DNA of 64,000 bases. Source: Hibiscus mutabilis. Taxonomy: Eukaryota > Streptophyta > Magnoliopsida > Malvales > Malvaceae. The translations under genes were made by a program, and so were the position numbers. The notes under the pieces were generated by a model. That model made no database searches. It saw nothing but the letters and a program-made list of their open reading frames with translations, and was not told the DNA's origin. Of the stretch, positions 33,493 to 44,287 are shown piece after piece. The stretch is taken from contig CM033728.1 in assembly GCA_019671005.1 (NCBI GenBank), positions 27,541,099-27,605,098 on the forward strand. Direction: 5' to 3'. Position 1 is the first letter of the stretch. The number at the start of each line of letters is the position of its first letter.

Positions 33493-36400
33493 TGTAATGC
33501 CCCGGTTTTAGGGTTTAGCAGTTTAGGGGGTTATTAGACGATTCGGTGGACCGGAGTAGAGATTCGAGTTGGTTTCGGGATCGAATATTTTTGGTGTTGG
33601 AAAACTATGGAAAATGCTCAAAAATCATTATTAATTATGTATTTAATAATGGTGGAATCAATTTTGAAAAATGAGTTTTGGAAGATGGACATTTTGGTTA
33701 GTGACCAAAATGAAAGTTTTGAAAACTGTGATTTTCTAGTGACTAAAGTGAAAAGGGTCAAATACTTAGAATCTTTAAGGAGCTATTTTACCAATTGGTT
33801 TATGATGATTTCTCTCAACATTTTCTCTCCATTCTCTCCTCAGCCAAACAACCACGTTTTCATCAAATTTCCATAGGTGAGGTGATTTCTAACTTGATTT
33901 TATTGTTTCAAATTGTTTTATAAAGATTGTTTATGCAAAATCTCATTAAAATCTTGTGTTTTCTTAGCTATTCACAAATCAATTGAGGGAGAAACTTCAC
34001 AATAGGGGTAAGTTCCAAGATCTCCTCTATTGTATGGTTCTTTATTGAAATTCTCAAGCATTTGATCCTTGTTTTTGTGTTTCTAATATGATTTTGATGA
34101 TTTCAAAATGTTTAATTGAGTTATTTGGGGAAAATGAGTTGATTCACAAATTGGATCTGATTTTCAGTAATTAGGGATGCTTTGATTTATATTTTGGATT
34201 TTTAATAGTTGATAAGTGATTTTTATCAATGGAATCCTGAAACTTAAGAATCTCTATTTGTTTAGGTTGTTAGGTTTGAGGTTTTCTGGTGTTTCTTTGG
34301 TTGTAAGGTTGCTGGAGGTGGTAGGTTGTTTTGGATCTATTTTTAGATGTGTTTTGATGTTGAAAGTGATGTTAGTTTGATAGATGTTGGATGGGTTGCG
34401 AATCGTAGTGTTTTGGTTATGTTTTCAGTTGTTGTGGAGGGTTAATTGTGAAGGTGTTGTGGAAATCCGAGAAGGATTGTAGCTACTGTGTTTAGAATGC
34501 AATATGATGCATTAATCCTCTACTGTTTTGTGGTAAAAACAAGGGAGGTTGATCCGGAAGTGATTGGAGAAGCATTGGATGCTTCAGATACTTGATTTCG
34601 CGTCGGCGAATCGAGGTTTCGCATATCGGTGAGTGAAAACGTGGTTTAAAGCGTTTGATGTTTTAGAACAAAGTTTTGGGAGTTAAGGTAGAGCTTGAAA
34701 CGCTTACCTAGACTTGAAAGTAAGCATAAAGTGGTTTTACACTCTCGGTCGTGCTAGTAGGAAATGGTTTTATGCACTTGTTTTGATTTACATGATACCT
34801 ATTGTTTAAACATGTTTTAAAGTATTTGATATACTGTTTTTGAGCATGTAATGTTGAAGGATGCACATGGTAAGTGGTCCTTGTAAGTATGGTTTATACT
34901 TGTGTTTTAAAGCATGGTTGTTGCTTGGAAAAATGGCATGGTTTAATGCTTGTTAAAAACAGTGAGGTAAATGTTCAAATGGTTAATTATATTGGCAAGT
35001 GATGTGGTTTTATACAGCGTACCGAATACTCCATCCAAGTACCCTAACGGTAGAGGGGTTAAATAGTACCGAATACTCCCGTTAGTGGATTCAGGGCCTA
35101 ACCGATGATTGGGGTGGGTGTCCCTGTGGGTTGTTATGGTACCTTATTGTTATTGTACCCGGTTGTTAATGTACCGCGATTATGATTGTATCGGTATTCT
35201 GGTTGAGATGGCTTGAAGTGTTGGGTTAACACTTGTTGAATCCGTGTATCCGATGAACTCTTTTGTTAATGGACTTGTTAATGATCACTTGAAAGTCAAT
35301 ATAATTGTTAATGTATCATTGGAATGTATATGTTGTATAATGTGGTTTATACATGTTTCTCCTTAAGCTTTGCATTTGGTAGTAATGCATGAGAAGGCTT
35401 AAGTGGAGGATTAGCAATGTGACTTGCTGTTGAATAATGATACATGTAGCATATGGTTTAATATGCTGGTTTTAATGGTGTAAAGTGAATGTTTTAAAAG
35501 GGCACGAGGTTTCAAAGGATGATGTTAAGTAAATGGTTTTAAATGCACTGATGGTGCTTGTTTTTTAGCACTCCTCACTAAGCCTTGTGTGGTTACGCTC
35601 TCGTTGTCCATCAATGCAGATAATTGAGGTCTTGGAAGGAAACAAGAAGCAAGAGGATCTTGGCAATACTTGTTTCCAAAGTATGTTTTGGTTTAGACTA
35701 TAATGAATAATGGCAATGGGGTACTTGTTGTATTTTGGGAGATGTTTTGTGGAACTCCCTGTTTGAGCATGTTTCTTTAGTTGCTTTTGGGTTGTAGATG
35801 GCCTTTAAGGATTGTTATTGGTGCTGGTTTATATTTCGATATGTTGGTTGGCTGCATAATAGGAAGCATGCCTATAGATATCCTTTTTGATGCATGAATC
35901 CTTGTTGTGTTGTTAGAATTGTGATGCTAGTTGGCATGAGATATGTTTGGCATGTTGGTATTGTGTTTAAAGCATGTTAGGGTGGTTTGAGTATGCTATT
36001 AGGATGAGAAACCAGCCAAATGTGGCATTACAGGCCCAGGCATACCGATACGCGGAGGACCATATTGGTACGGTTAGGCAATTTCAGGCTTGTGGGATCG
36101 GTACAGGTCTTGTGTGCTTCGATACGCCTAGGCAAATTTGGCCTGGCATACCGATACGAGGATAGGTGTTTCGATACGTGTTTTAGCCACTGGAATACAC
36201 TTTTGCAACTTGAACCTGCGTATCGAAACACTTGAGAAACCGTATCGGTACGATTTAAAATATTTCAAAAGTTTGGTATTTTAGTTAGGCGTATCGAAAT
36301 GGCTTGGTGGTGTATCGAAACAAGGTCTTTCAAACCGTATCGGTACGGGCTTACCCGTTTTGATACGAATGACCGTTTATTCAGTAAATGTCACTTTTGG

Positions 36401-36791
36401 GTAGTTTATGCTTTCTTTGCATTTTATTCCTTAATTCTTGCCGATGCAATTATATGTGATAGAATGATCGGATTGAGCTGAAATTTGAAATGAAAGATTG
36501 GAACCTAACTAATTGAAGGTTGGTAACCTAAAAGTGAGCGTTAATCCTGAAATCCTTTGTATTTGCAATTTGGTCCCGAAATTGCAAACGTGATCAATAG
36601 GATGTCAGGTTGATGCCCGATTGAGTTGGGTTTGCACCTGATGTCTGCATGGACATGTAGGGTTAATAATTGGCATCTAGATAAGATAAAAAATGGACCG
36701 GGTTTGGTTGTATCTCTTCGGTTTGCTACGGCAAACCTAATATAACCTTTTTGGTTCGGTTGGGCATCTAGGCCGGGACAAGGGGGTTACA
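33493..36791 (+). mobile_element. Chromovirus-type solo LTR, TSD CATCA
   Basis: 3299-bp LTR, TGTAATGCCCCGG at the left end and GGGGGTTACA at the right, flanked by a perfect 5-bp duplication, CATCA (33488-33492 and 36792-36796). Removing it restores the A1 3' region seen in the other copies. Same family as the D LTR (50004-53558) and the split C LTR (13154-13905 plus 55031-56117). A cluster of CGTATCGGTACG words lies at 36039-36370. No internal region, no second LTR, so LTR-LTR recombination after insertion. Small internal frames (33607-33876, 35974-36235) are not genes. Confidence 0.95.
36039..36370. repeat. Cluster of CGTATCGGTACG words
   Basis: About a dozen matches to GTATCGGTACG, ACCGATACG or the variant GTATCGAAAC in 330 bases, in both orientations, roughly every 25-30 bases. 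The clearest are ACCGTATCGGTACG at 36239 and 36333. Confidence 0.85.
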
Positions 36792-37019
36792 CATCATGCA
36801 CTCTTCATGAACTTAGATTAGAGTTATATTGCTGCACTTGAATTACTACCTGCTTGGCAGTATTGCACTAAGATACTGAGGTCAGAAATGGAGCCAAAAT
36901 CTGCTTGCTAGTACTTGTTGGCATTCTAACCAAAATTTTGTCGAGGTAACATTTTCACACTTTTTGTTTTTATTTGTTTGCATTATTTGAGGACAAGCAA
37001 TGAGTTAGGTTTGGGGGGG
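36792..37019 (+). other. A1 3' region, right part, with polypurine tract
   Basis: Begins with the CATCA duplication, continues the A1 3' region and ends in GAGTTAGGTTTGGGGGGG (about 37001-37018) directly before the LTR start TGTTACC. This is the plus-strand primer. Confidence 0.8.
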
Positions 37020-38621
37020 TGTTACCTCTCCAAAAGTACTATTTTTAATTCCAATCTTACAATGCTTTTGATTGTTTTTAGGTACATTTAGTTGCATAAG
37101 GTTGTTAAAATCATGCATTTGCATAAGGTGTTTATAATTCTGTCTATGCCAGTGTGAAGGGTTGTTTTGTTGGCAATTTTGCAGGTTTGGCATAGGATTT
37201 GGCCCAAGAAAGCACCTCAGAAAGGAATGCAGAGAGAATGCCGAGTGCTGCTGCATAGATGGACCAGACAATGCCAAGAAATGATTAGCAGAGAAATGAA
37301 CTTGATGCCACGCCAAGAAGCTGTTGGACTCTGAAAAAAATAGGAGATGATCAGGCTCCGAAAAGATAGCAATTGGATTAATCTCCAAAAAAATAGCGGA
37401 TAGATGGTGCCAAGACTTGTTGGCAGATTCATGCCAAGCTTGGGCGCCAAGGCAACGTTGGCAGTATGACATCAGCCCTAGCTTGATCAGCTCTCATTCA
37501 AATTTGGATAAGTTGATAATCCCTTATCCCTTGGGCAGTTGAAGCTCAAAATTTGAAGAGCTAATACTATCTCTTCCTCGCACGCCTATTTAAACACAAA
37601 CCAAGCTAGCATTTGAGAGGAGAGGGAGGAAGATCAAAGTGAGGAGTTGGTGTGTGACGATTGACAACTGGCTGCACCTAGGAAGGGTGGTCTGACCAAC
37701 TTGGTCGAGAAGCCTGGATCTTGAAGGGCTGCATCAAGAGACCCCTTGTAGCCCATTTTCTCTTTCAAGTTATTTTATTTTGTTTTAAATGATGATGTAC
37801 TTGGGAACCGTTTGTGTTTTTTTGGTTAAGTCCCTCACCATGAAATAATTTCATAGTTGGCGGGGGATGTTTGCGTTCAACGCTATTTTATGTTTTATTT
37901 TTCAATAATAAATATGCCTTAGAAATGTTTTCACTATTCGGCATACTTAAATATTTCTTAAATACTATGCCAAACGAGAGCTGGCACTGTTGGCCTATTG
38001 CTCCTTAATATCTTAACAGACTTGGGGTGGCAACGAATAAGTTGTTGAATACTGAGGAGAGACTTTGAGAGATGCTGTTCAAGTAGATGAACTTACTTCG
38101 TGAGTGAAATCTACCCTTTAGGAGTATAGATTGGATCTTAATCAAATTGGTTTATTTAAAAACAAACACTATAGAGATATAGAGGTTTTTACATGATCAA
38201 TTTAGGGAAATGACCATCGAGAGAGGCTTTGCTAATTTTGAATTTGCTCGGCATACAATACCAAGTCAGGTTGTTGTTAAAAGGCTGGCACAATAGCGTG
38301 AAAACCATACATTCCTTGCCAACGCTCATCATTCGCAAAAACACCTTCATTGCCAACGTCTTTACTTTACTTTCATTCCTTTACTTTTTAATTATTTTCC
38401 AAAACCAAATTCAAATCAAATCAACCTTTTTTTTAAGGCAAGTAACAATCAAGGCAATTGAATTCTAAGTCAATCTCTGTGGGATCGATACTCAGCTTAC
38501 CAGCTGTACAACTTGCAGACCGTGTATACTTGCACGCAAAAGACTCATCTTTGCACGTTTTTATACTTTTCCAACACATATCTTTTGCCACTTTTTCCAG
38601 CATTCACTCAGAGAGTCTACA
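37020..38621 (+). repeat. A1 3' LTR
   Basis: 1602-bp LTR from TGTTACCTCT to GAGTCTACA, pair of 20341-21952. By eye the two agree over most of their length with scattered substitutions. A 155-codon antisense frame (37005-37472) overlaps the LTR start. Pieces of it recur in the other LTRs with breaks, so I treat it as incidental. Confidence 0.9.
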
Positions 38622-39115
38622 ACTAGGGTGATAAGGTTTCTCTCAATGAGCATAGAGAGTAGCTCGGTATACCTCATAGGCCTCGGGATGTGCTTCTTCG
38701 TATTACTGGTTTCTTTTGGACCTACCTCTGTCTTTTGGGAGCTTGGCTCAAATGTACTTCCCACTAGTTTGCTGATGCGAATTACAAAAGGGTTTGTATT
38801 GTAGTATTTACTGATATCATTTTGTTTGAGAGCAGAATTATGACCATCAGTACCTTTATTTTGACTCTTGATCGAATCTTCTTCTATCTCTACGGATCCT
38901 TTGCTTTGGCCATAGTTCTCATTAGATTCATCATCTCGGCCATCTGTTTCTTCAGTTCTTGTACTTCGTCTTGCTTGCTACTAGCACCAGTTTCGTCTAC
39001 CATGTTCGACCACGAGTCTTCATATAATTCCTCTTTTATCTTTTCGGATCTAACGTTATGACCAAATGCCATATTTGCATCCTTTACTATCTGATCAGAC
39101 AAACCTTTGTCCATT
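38622..39115 (-). pseudogene. gag: Tat-type gag of T, N-terminal part (cut by A1)
   Basis: Minus-strand continuation of 19897-20340. An open frame 39114-38890 begins MDKGLSDQIVKDANMAFG and has a coiled segment EVQELKKQMAEMMNLMRTMA. After a stop, a second piece has PRPMRYTELLSMLIERNLI (about 38635-38700), the landmark PxPMxYxELLxxLIxxxLI that precedes the zinc finger in Ogre/Tat gag. Interrupted at 38622 by the A1 insertion. Confidence 0.7.
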
Positions 39116-39795
39116 GTGAACGATTTCTAATTTTCAGGCAACCACTTGTGAATCAATACCCTATGACTGTATGAAGATGCGAAATGCAAAAAGAAAACAA
39201 AAATAAGACAAAAAGAAACAAGTTAGTACCGAATAAAAATATGTAATATGAAGAAATAAAATAGAAAATTAAATAAAACATCAAAATGAAACAAGTTAGT
39301 ACTTAGGGTATCCACATGGCTCTAATGGGGTGGGCTTTCTATATTCTCTATATACAGTTTAGGTACTAAAAGGTACCTGAATTGTTCTTGTTGTCCCCTA
39401 CTAAGGTTAGCAAGCCCCCCAATCATCACCCATTATAGGCTCCTCTCAACCGGGTTCAGTTTAGGGGGATCCATTCCCCTATGTCCATACGGGGAAATGA
39501 CATTCCCAGGAAAACATAGAGTAGTAGAGCCCCAAAGGTACTTGCTAGGCCCATACGGAGGAACAATATCCCCTCGAAAGCAATAGCATTTTCCCCTTAC
39601 TTAGACAGATGGGTTTATATGTCCAATTTCAAATGGGTTAAAATAAACTCACATCTATAAACAAATGTTAGTTTAATCGTCACTCTAACCTGTAACTTCA
39701 TATATTAGTAAAGCGGTAAATTTTTTTGCTAAACTCTCTTTTGTTTTAAACACCAAAACCAGTCCCTAGCGGCCATGCTGTAGCGACTATTTTTG
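39116..39795 (-). other. 5' untranslated region of element T
   Basis: Non-coding sequence upstream, on the minus strand, of the T gag start. On the plus strand it begins with GATTTCTAATTTTCAGGCAA, similar to 17690-17705. It ends at a junction near 39795 where A1' pol sequence starts without an LTR. Confidence 0.5.
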
Positions 39796-41165
39796 GAGGC
39801 AATTGAAGCATCAACTTGAAGACGATAAGACTAATTTTATAAGAGATTAATTTCCTGACGAGTATTTGCTTGCAGTTAATGTCGTGCCATGGTATGTTGA
39901 CAATGTCAACTACTTGGTAAGTAACATTCTGCCACCAGATTTGGCATACAATGCCAAGAAGTGGTTCTTGGAGGAAGTTAGACAATACTTTTGGGACGAG
40001 CTAATATTGTTCAAACAGTGTGCAGACTAAGTAATCCGTCGGTGTGTAACTGAGGTTGAGCAGCACAACATATTACATTTGTGCCATGCCGCACCGTATG
40101 GGGGTCACTTTGATGGGGTAAAGACTACTGCCAAGGTGTTGCAGTCAGGATTCTTTTGGCCCACACTCTATAAGGATGCCAACGAGTATGCCAGGGCATG
40201 TGATCGATGCCAACGGATAGGGAACATCTCTGGCAGACACCAACTACCACTCCAAAACATTATGACTGTGGACTTATTTGACGTATGGGGGATAGAACTT
40301 ATGGGTCCTTTTCCACCCTCATTCGGTAATGTATATATTCTTGTGGCTGTTGACTATGTATCTAAATGGGTAGAGGCCATGGCCCTGCCAAAAAACGATG
40401 CCAAATTCTTGCACAAACATATTTTTACTAGATTTGGCGCCCATATGGTAATTATTCATGATGAGGGCACCCATTTTAAATGTAATCTAATCTCTAATGC
40501 TTTGTACATGTATGGTATACAGCAGAGAATTTCCATGACATATCATTCACAAACAAACGGGCAAGCCGATATTTCAAATAAGGAGATTAAAAACATTCTA
40601 GAGAAGACTGTTAATCCATCAAGGAAAGACTGTTCCTTGAGACTAGACGAGTCCTTGTGGGCTTATAGGACTACATTTAAAACTTCTTTGGGTACGTCAC
40701 CATTTCGACTTATTTTCGGAAAACCATGCCATCTGCCAGTGGAGCTTGAGCATAAAGCCTACTAGGCCATCAGATTACTTGGCATGGCATGGAGAGCTGC
40801 TGGAGAGGAAAAGGTTGCTAGACCTAAATGAATTGGAAGAATTCAGAACACAAGCCTATGAGAACGCCAATATCTATAAGGAAAAGGCAAAGAGCTAGCA
40901 TGACAGTAGGATAATGCCACGATAGTTCAAGGTAGGCTTAAGCGTTTTGTTATTCAAATCACGGCTTAAGTTGTTTCTAGGGAAACTCAGATCAAGATGG
41001 ACAAATCCTTTTGAAGTTGTGAGACCCTATGCCCATGGAGATGTGGACATCAAGAACTTGAAGACAGGGGAAATCTTTGAGGTAAATGGCCAACGTTTAA
41101 AGCACTACATGGAAGGTGATATGAACAATGCCAAGGAGGTGATCCTCTTGGCAGAGGTAACATGA
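39796..41165 (+). pseudogene. pol: A1' integrase
   Basis: Better preserved than in A1: 229 codons are open at 40079-40765. N-terminal part HAAPYGGHFDGVKTTAKV with CDRCQR intact; core WGIELMGPFPPSF, IIHDEGTHF, NGQADISNKE; C-terminal RSRWTNPFEVVRPYAHGD in a further open frame (40947-41165). Compared with the family triad, the first Asp is Glu (GIEL for GIDF) and the final Glu is Asp (QADI for QAEI). The middle Asp is kept. Two conservative swaps in the catalytic triad should abolish or cripple strand transfer. A TAA at 40028 and TAG at 40763 also break the frame. Confidence 0.85.
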
Positions 41166-41838
41166 AAACACCATCGGGTTTGAACTTTTGTAAATATTAG
41201 GATAGATATTTTTTTGCTTTTAGGTTTCAAGGTTTTTTAGTAGTTTTTCTTTCTTTTAAATTTCAAGTTTGTGTTGAAAGGTTTCCTTTGAGTTGCATAA
41301 ATTCATTATGCCATGAACCATGCCAGGAATGATGTTAGGGGCAATGCCAGAAACAATGCCAGGATTGTTTGGCAGGAGCTGATGTCCCAATAGAGAAGTA
41401 TTCCAGACATAGTGCCAGAATAGCTTGGCATGCGGCGGTGTTGAATTTGGAAGAATGAGAAAAACCTAGCTTGACCAGCCCATTCAATAAGAGAGAGTAT
41501 TTTTCTTTTAACCTTAAACCCTAGCCACCCAAAATTTGGGTTGGAAATTAAATTCAAATCAATTTCCTTATCACTTCAATCCTTACCCTATCCTATCACC
41601 TTATCACTTCACCCCTTTAAAATTAATTCTTTTTATTTTTCATCATTATCTCTAATTACTCCTCCCATTAAAACACTCAATCGACCCAACTTTTCATCTT
41701 CTTACCCTAGCCAGTTAAAATAACCAAAACTCTCTCTCACTTTTTACTTTCCTTTTCGGCAAGCAAGTACCAAAACCCAATTCGTCTCTTCTTCTTCATC
41801 ATTGTTCAACACCACTTCATATTCCTTCAACAATTTCA
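41166..41838 (+). other. A1' spacer between pol and env-position ORF
   Basis: Same spacer as 27421-28165, including TTATCACTT repeats at 41567-41612. No gene; antisense and sense frames at 41306-41723 are composition effects. Confidence 0.7.
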
Positions 41839-43138
41839 ATGGCTTCTTCCTCTACTTCCTTCAAGTGATTCTTCAATGAGGAGATTCAGAAAAAGTTTGA
41901 ATCCAATTTTGCCTCGAGGAATTTTTGCTATGAGAAGCACTTTGACCTCAAAACATAGGCAAACAATAGCTTCCCTCCGGAAGCCATGTCTACGATTAAT
42001 TTGCATAAATGGACTCAATTCTGCCAGCAAAAAGGGGTGATTTATGCCACCATTGTCCAAGAATTCTATGCGCACCTTGTGACCAAGGATTCACCCTTCT
42101 TGATGAATAGAGGTAAATGTGTTCATTTTGGTGAAGGGAATATTAACAATATGTTTGAGTTAGATGGTGCAGAGGATGAGTATTTCGAGTACGCTGACTT
42201 AATGAATGCTGCCAAGAGAAAGAGGCTGCTGGCAAATCTGTGTGAGCCTGGCACGGCATGGACAGTGTCATCCAAGGGACACCGTACGGTGAAGAGCCTG
42301 GCATTGAAGCCCCAATGGAGAGGATGGAATCACTTTCTCAAGGAGAATCTGATGCCCACATCCCATAATGAGACCATTTCGGAAGAAAGGATGATCCTGT
42401 TGCACTCCATTGTTATAGGGTGCAAGATCAGTATTGGCAAGCTCATTATTGAGGACACTTACAAGTGCACAGTGAAAAGTACTAGCAGCTTGCTTTTCCA
42501 TTTGTTGATTTCTAACGTTTGCATGCTCCATGATGTGCCAAGGCTTGATACGGATAAAGGGAAAATGATCAAAGTAACAACAATTACTGCTGCTATATGG
42601 AGGAATCTTGTTGCTGCAAGGGGAAGGGAAAGGCAAGGGCACCCACGCCAAAGCCCAAGGAGTCAAAGGCCGTGCCAGCAACCATGCCAGAAACTGTGCT
42701 AGACAGTTCAATGGAAATGTTGTCCCAAATTCACCAACGCCAGAAGATTATTCTCTAAAAGCTGGAAAAAAGCTGAGGAGCTCAATTCCATGATGTCGTA
42801 ATCAGGGAGGCTCTTACAAAATTGTCAACTAGTTTTGTGCCAGAATTTCCAGACTTCCTTACCGAGCCCTTTGCTAGCGACAATACCATGCCATGTAGTC
42901 TAGTTCATACCCCGTCCGATGCAACAGTCCCGTTGTCTCCAGTTCAAGTTCAGTCTGCCAGTTCTGATTCTTCATCTAAATCCAAGTCAACCAAAGCCAA
43001 GTCGCCAATGACACCTGCTTTACACACACCATCTGATGCCACTGATGCATCTACTGTATCGAAGCCTGCCACGAAAAAGGAGGAAGTTTGAGCCTCCACT
43101 AACTCTTCAAAACTGATCCTAAAAAGAAAGAAGCACAT
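41839..43138 (+). pseudogene. Env-position ORF, copy 3
   Basis: Third copy of the plant-transposon-domain protein. After stops near 41866 and 41956 the core is open for 238 codons (41986-42702): INLHKWTQFCQQKGVIYATI, VQEFYAHLVTKDSPFLMNRG, LCEPGTAWTVSSKGHRTVKS, WRGWNHFLKENLMPTSHNET, ISIGKLIIEDTYKC. The Ser/Thr/Pro/Lys-rich tail is in another frame (42822-43091). No transmembrane segment seen. Same order and spacing as copies 1 and 2. Confidence 0.65.
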
Positions 43139-44287
43139 GGCCCCTAATTGTGGGCCATTTGTGAGAAGAAAAACCCGTGTCGCATGACAAATAGTCTCCG
43201 AATGAGAGTCCTCTTCTTCCTAAACTCCTTTACATTTCATTCCATTGCATTTACATGATCATGCATTTTTAAATTTTTTCTATTTTTCTTGTATATATGT
43301 GTTGTTTCATGCATTGGGGACAATGCACATCTTGGGTTTGGGGGTGTACATTTCTTCACATTTATGCCATGCATTTCATGTTTAATTTTATGTTGCCATA
43401 CCATTTAGGTCATTTAGAATAGATGCATACCGAACCACTTAAGAAAATATAATTTTTGCCTCGGTTTAATCTTGAAAAATGTTAGCATTTGTTAGGAAAG
43501 TTTAATTTGATCTAGGTGTCTTCCCAATGAGGAAATTTTAATCTTTAGTTGTCATGCCATGCCATCAGAATAGTACGCCAGGTTAGCTTGGCAATTGATC
43601 TCTAGTTTAGGGAACTTAAATTCCACTTAACACGTAGTATGTATCTAGTTCCTTAGCAAACTTAGATTTTTTGAAACTATGCTCATATATGAAAAAAAGA
43701 TCAAATGATGCCAGGGTAAAAGAAACTAGTAAGGCAGCAATGTTCTGCCAGGGTGATGAAAAAAATGAAATCTCCTCTACCTAGGGATAATAAGTTACTT
43801 GGGGCTTCATGGTTTGCTCCCTCTTAGTTTTCAAGTCCAAAACCTTAAATTATGAGTTGAAGAGAAAGCCTAGTGATCTATAGATTAAGGTGGGGACTCG
43901 TGGTATGCTCCCTCTTATCTCTCACGCTAAATAGTGTTACGAAGCAAGCTTAAATTAATGTCAATAGGCACCCTTGGCAAGAAAAAAATGATAAAAGTCT
44001 AAGTTTAGGTAGTAAAATTGGCTAAGAGAGTGAGAGGGTACTTGATGCATGTTGCTTACGCATCATGCACTCTTCATGAACTTAGAATAGAGTTATATTG
44101 CTGCACTTGAATTACTACCTACTTGGCATTATTGCACTAAGATACTGAGGACAGAAATAGAGCCAAATTCTGCTTGCCAACACGTGTTGGCATTCAACCA
44201 AAATTTTGTCGAGGTAACATTTTCACAGTTTTTGCTTTTATTTTTTTGCATTACTTGAGGACAAGCAATGAGTTAGGTTTGGGGGTG
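43139..44287 (+). other. A1' 3' region with two polypurine-like tracts
   Basis: Non-coding. CTTGGGTTTGGGGGTGTAC at 43331 and GAGTTAGGTTTGGGGGTG at 44270-44287, the latter directly against the LTR. Confidence 0.8.

Larger units (their letters stand above)
20341..38621 (+). mobile_element. Athila-like element A1, with internal duplication and nested solo LTR
   Basis: LTRs at 20341-21952 and 37020-38621. tRNA-Asp primer-binding site at 21959. gag, protease, RT, RNase H and integrase relics follow in that order (22060-27420), then the env-position ORF twice (28166-29512 and 31262-32660) separated by an LTR fragment (30668-31009), and a polypurine tract against the 3' LTR. A chromovirus solo LTR (33493-36791) is nested in its 3' region. 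Flanking bases are ACTGG (20336-20340) and ACTAG (38622-38626), a target duplication with one later change. tRNA-Asp priming plus an env-position ORF point to the Athila lineage. Confidence 0.85.

Noticed and set aside
37005..37472. 155-codon antisense frame at the A1 3' LTR start
   Set aside because: Overlaps LTR and polypurine tract, antisense to the element, with breaks in the homologous LTRs (20287-20773, 30766-31015, 44365-44719); no domain.
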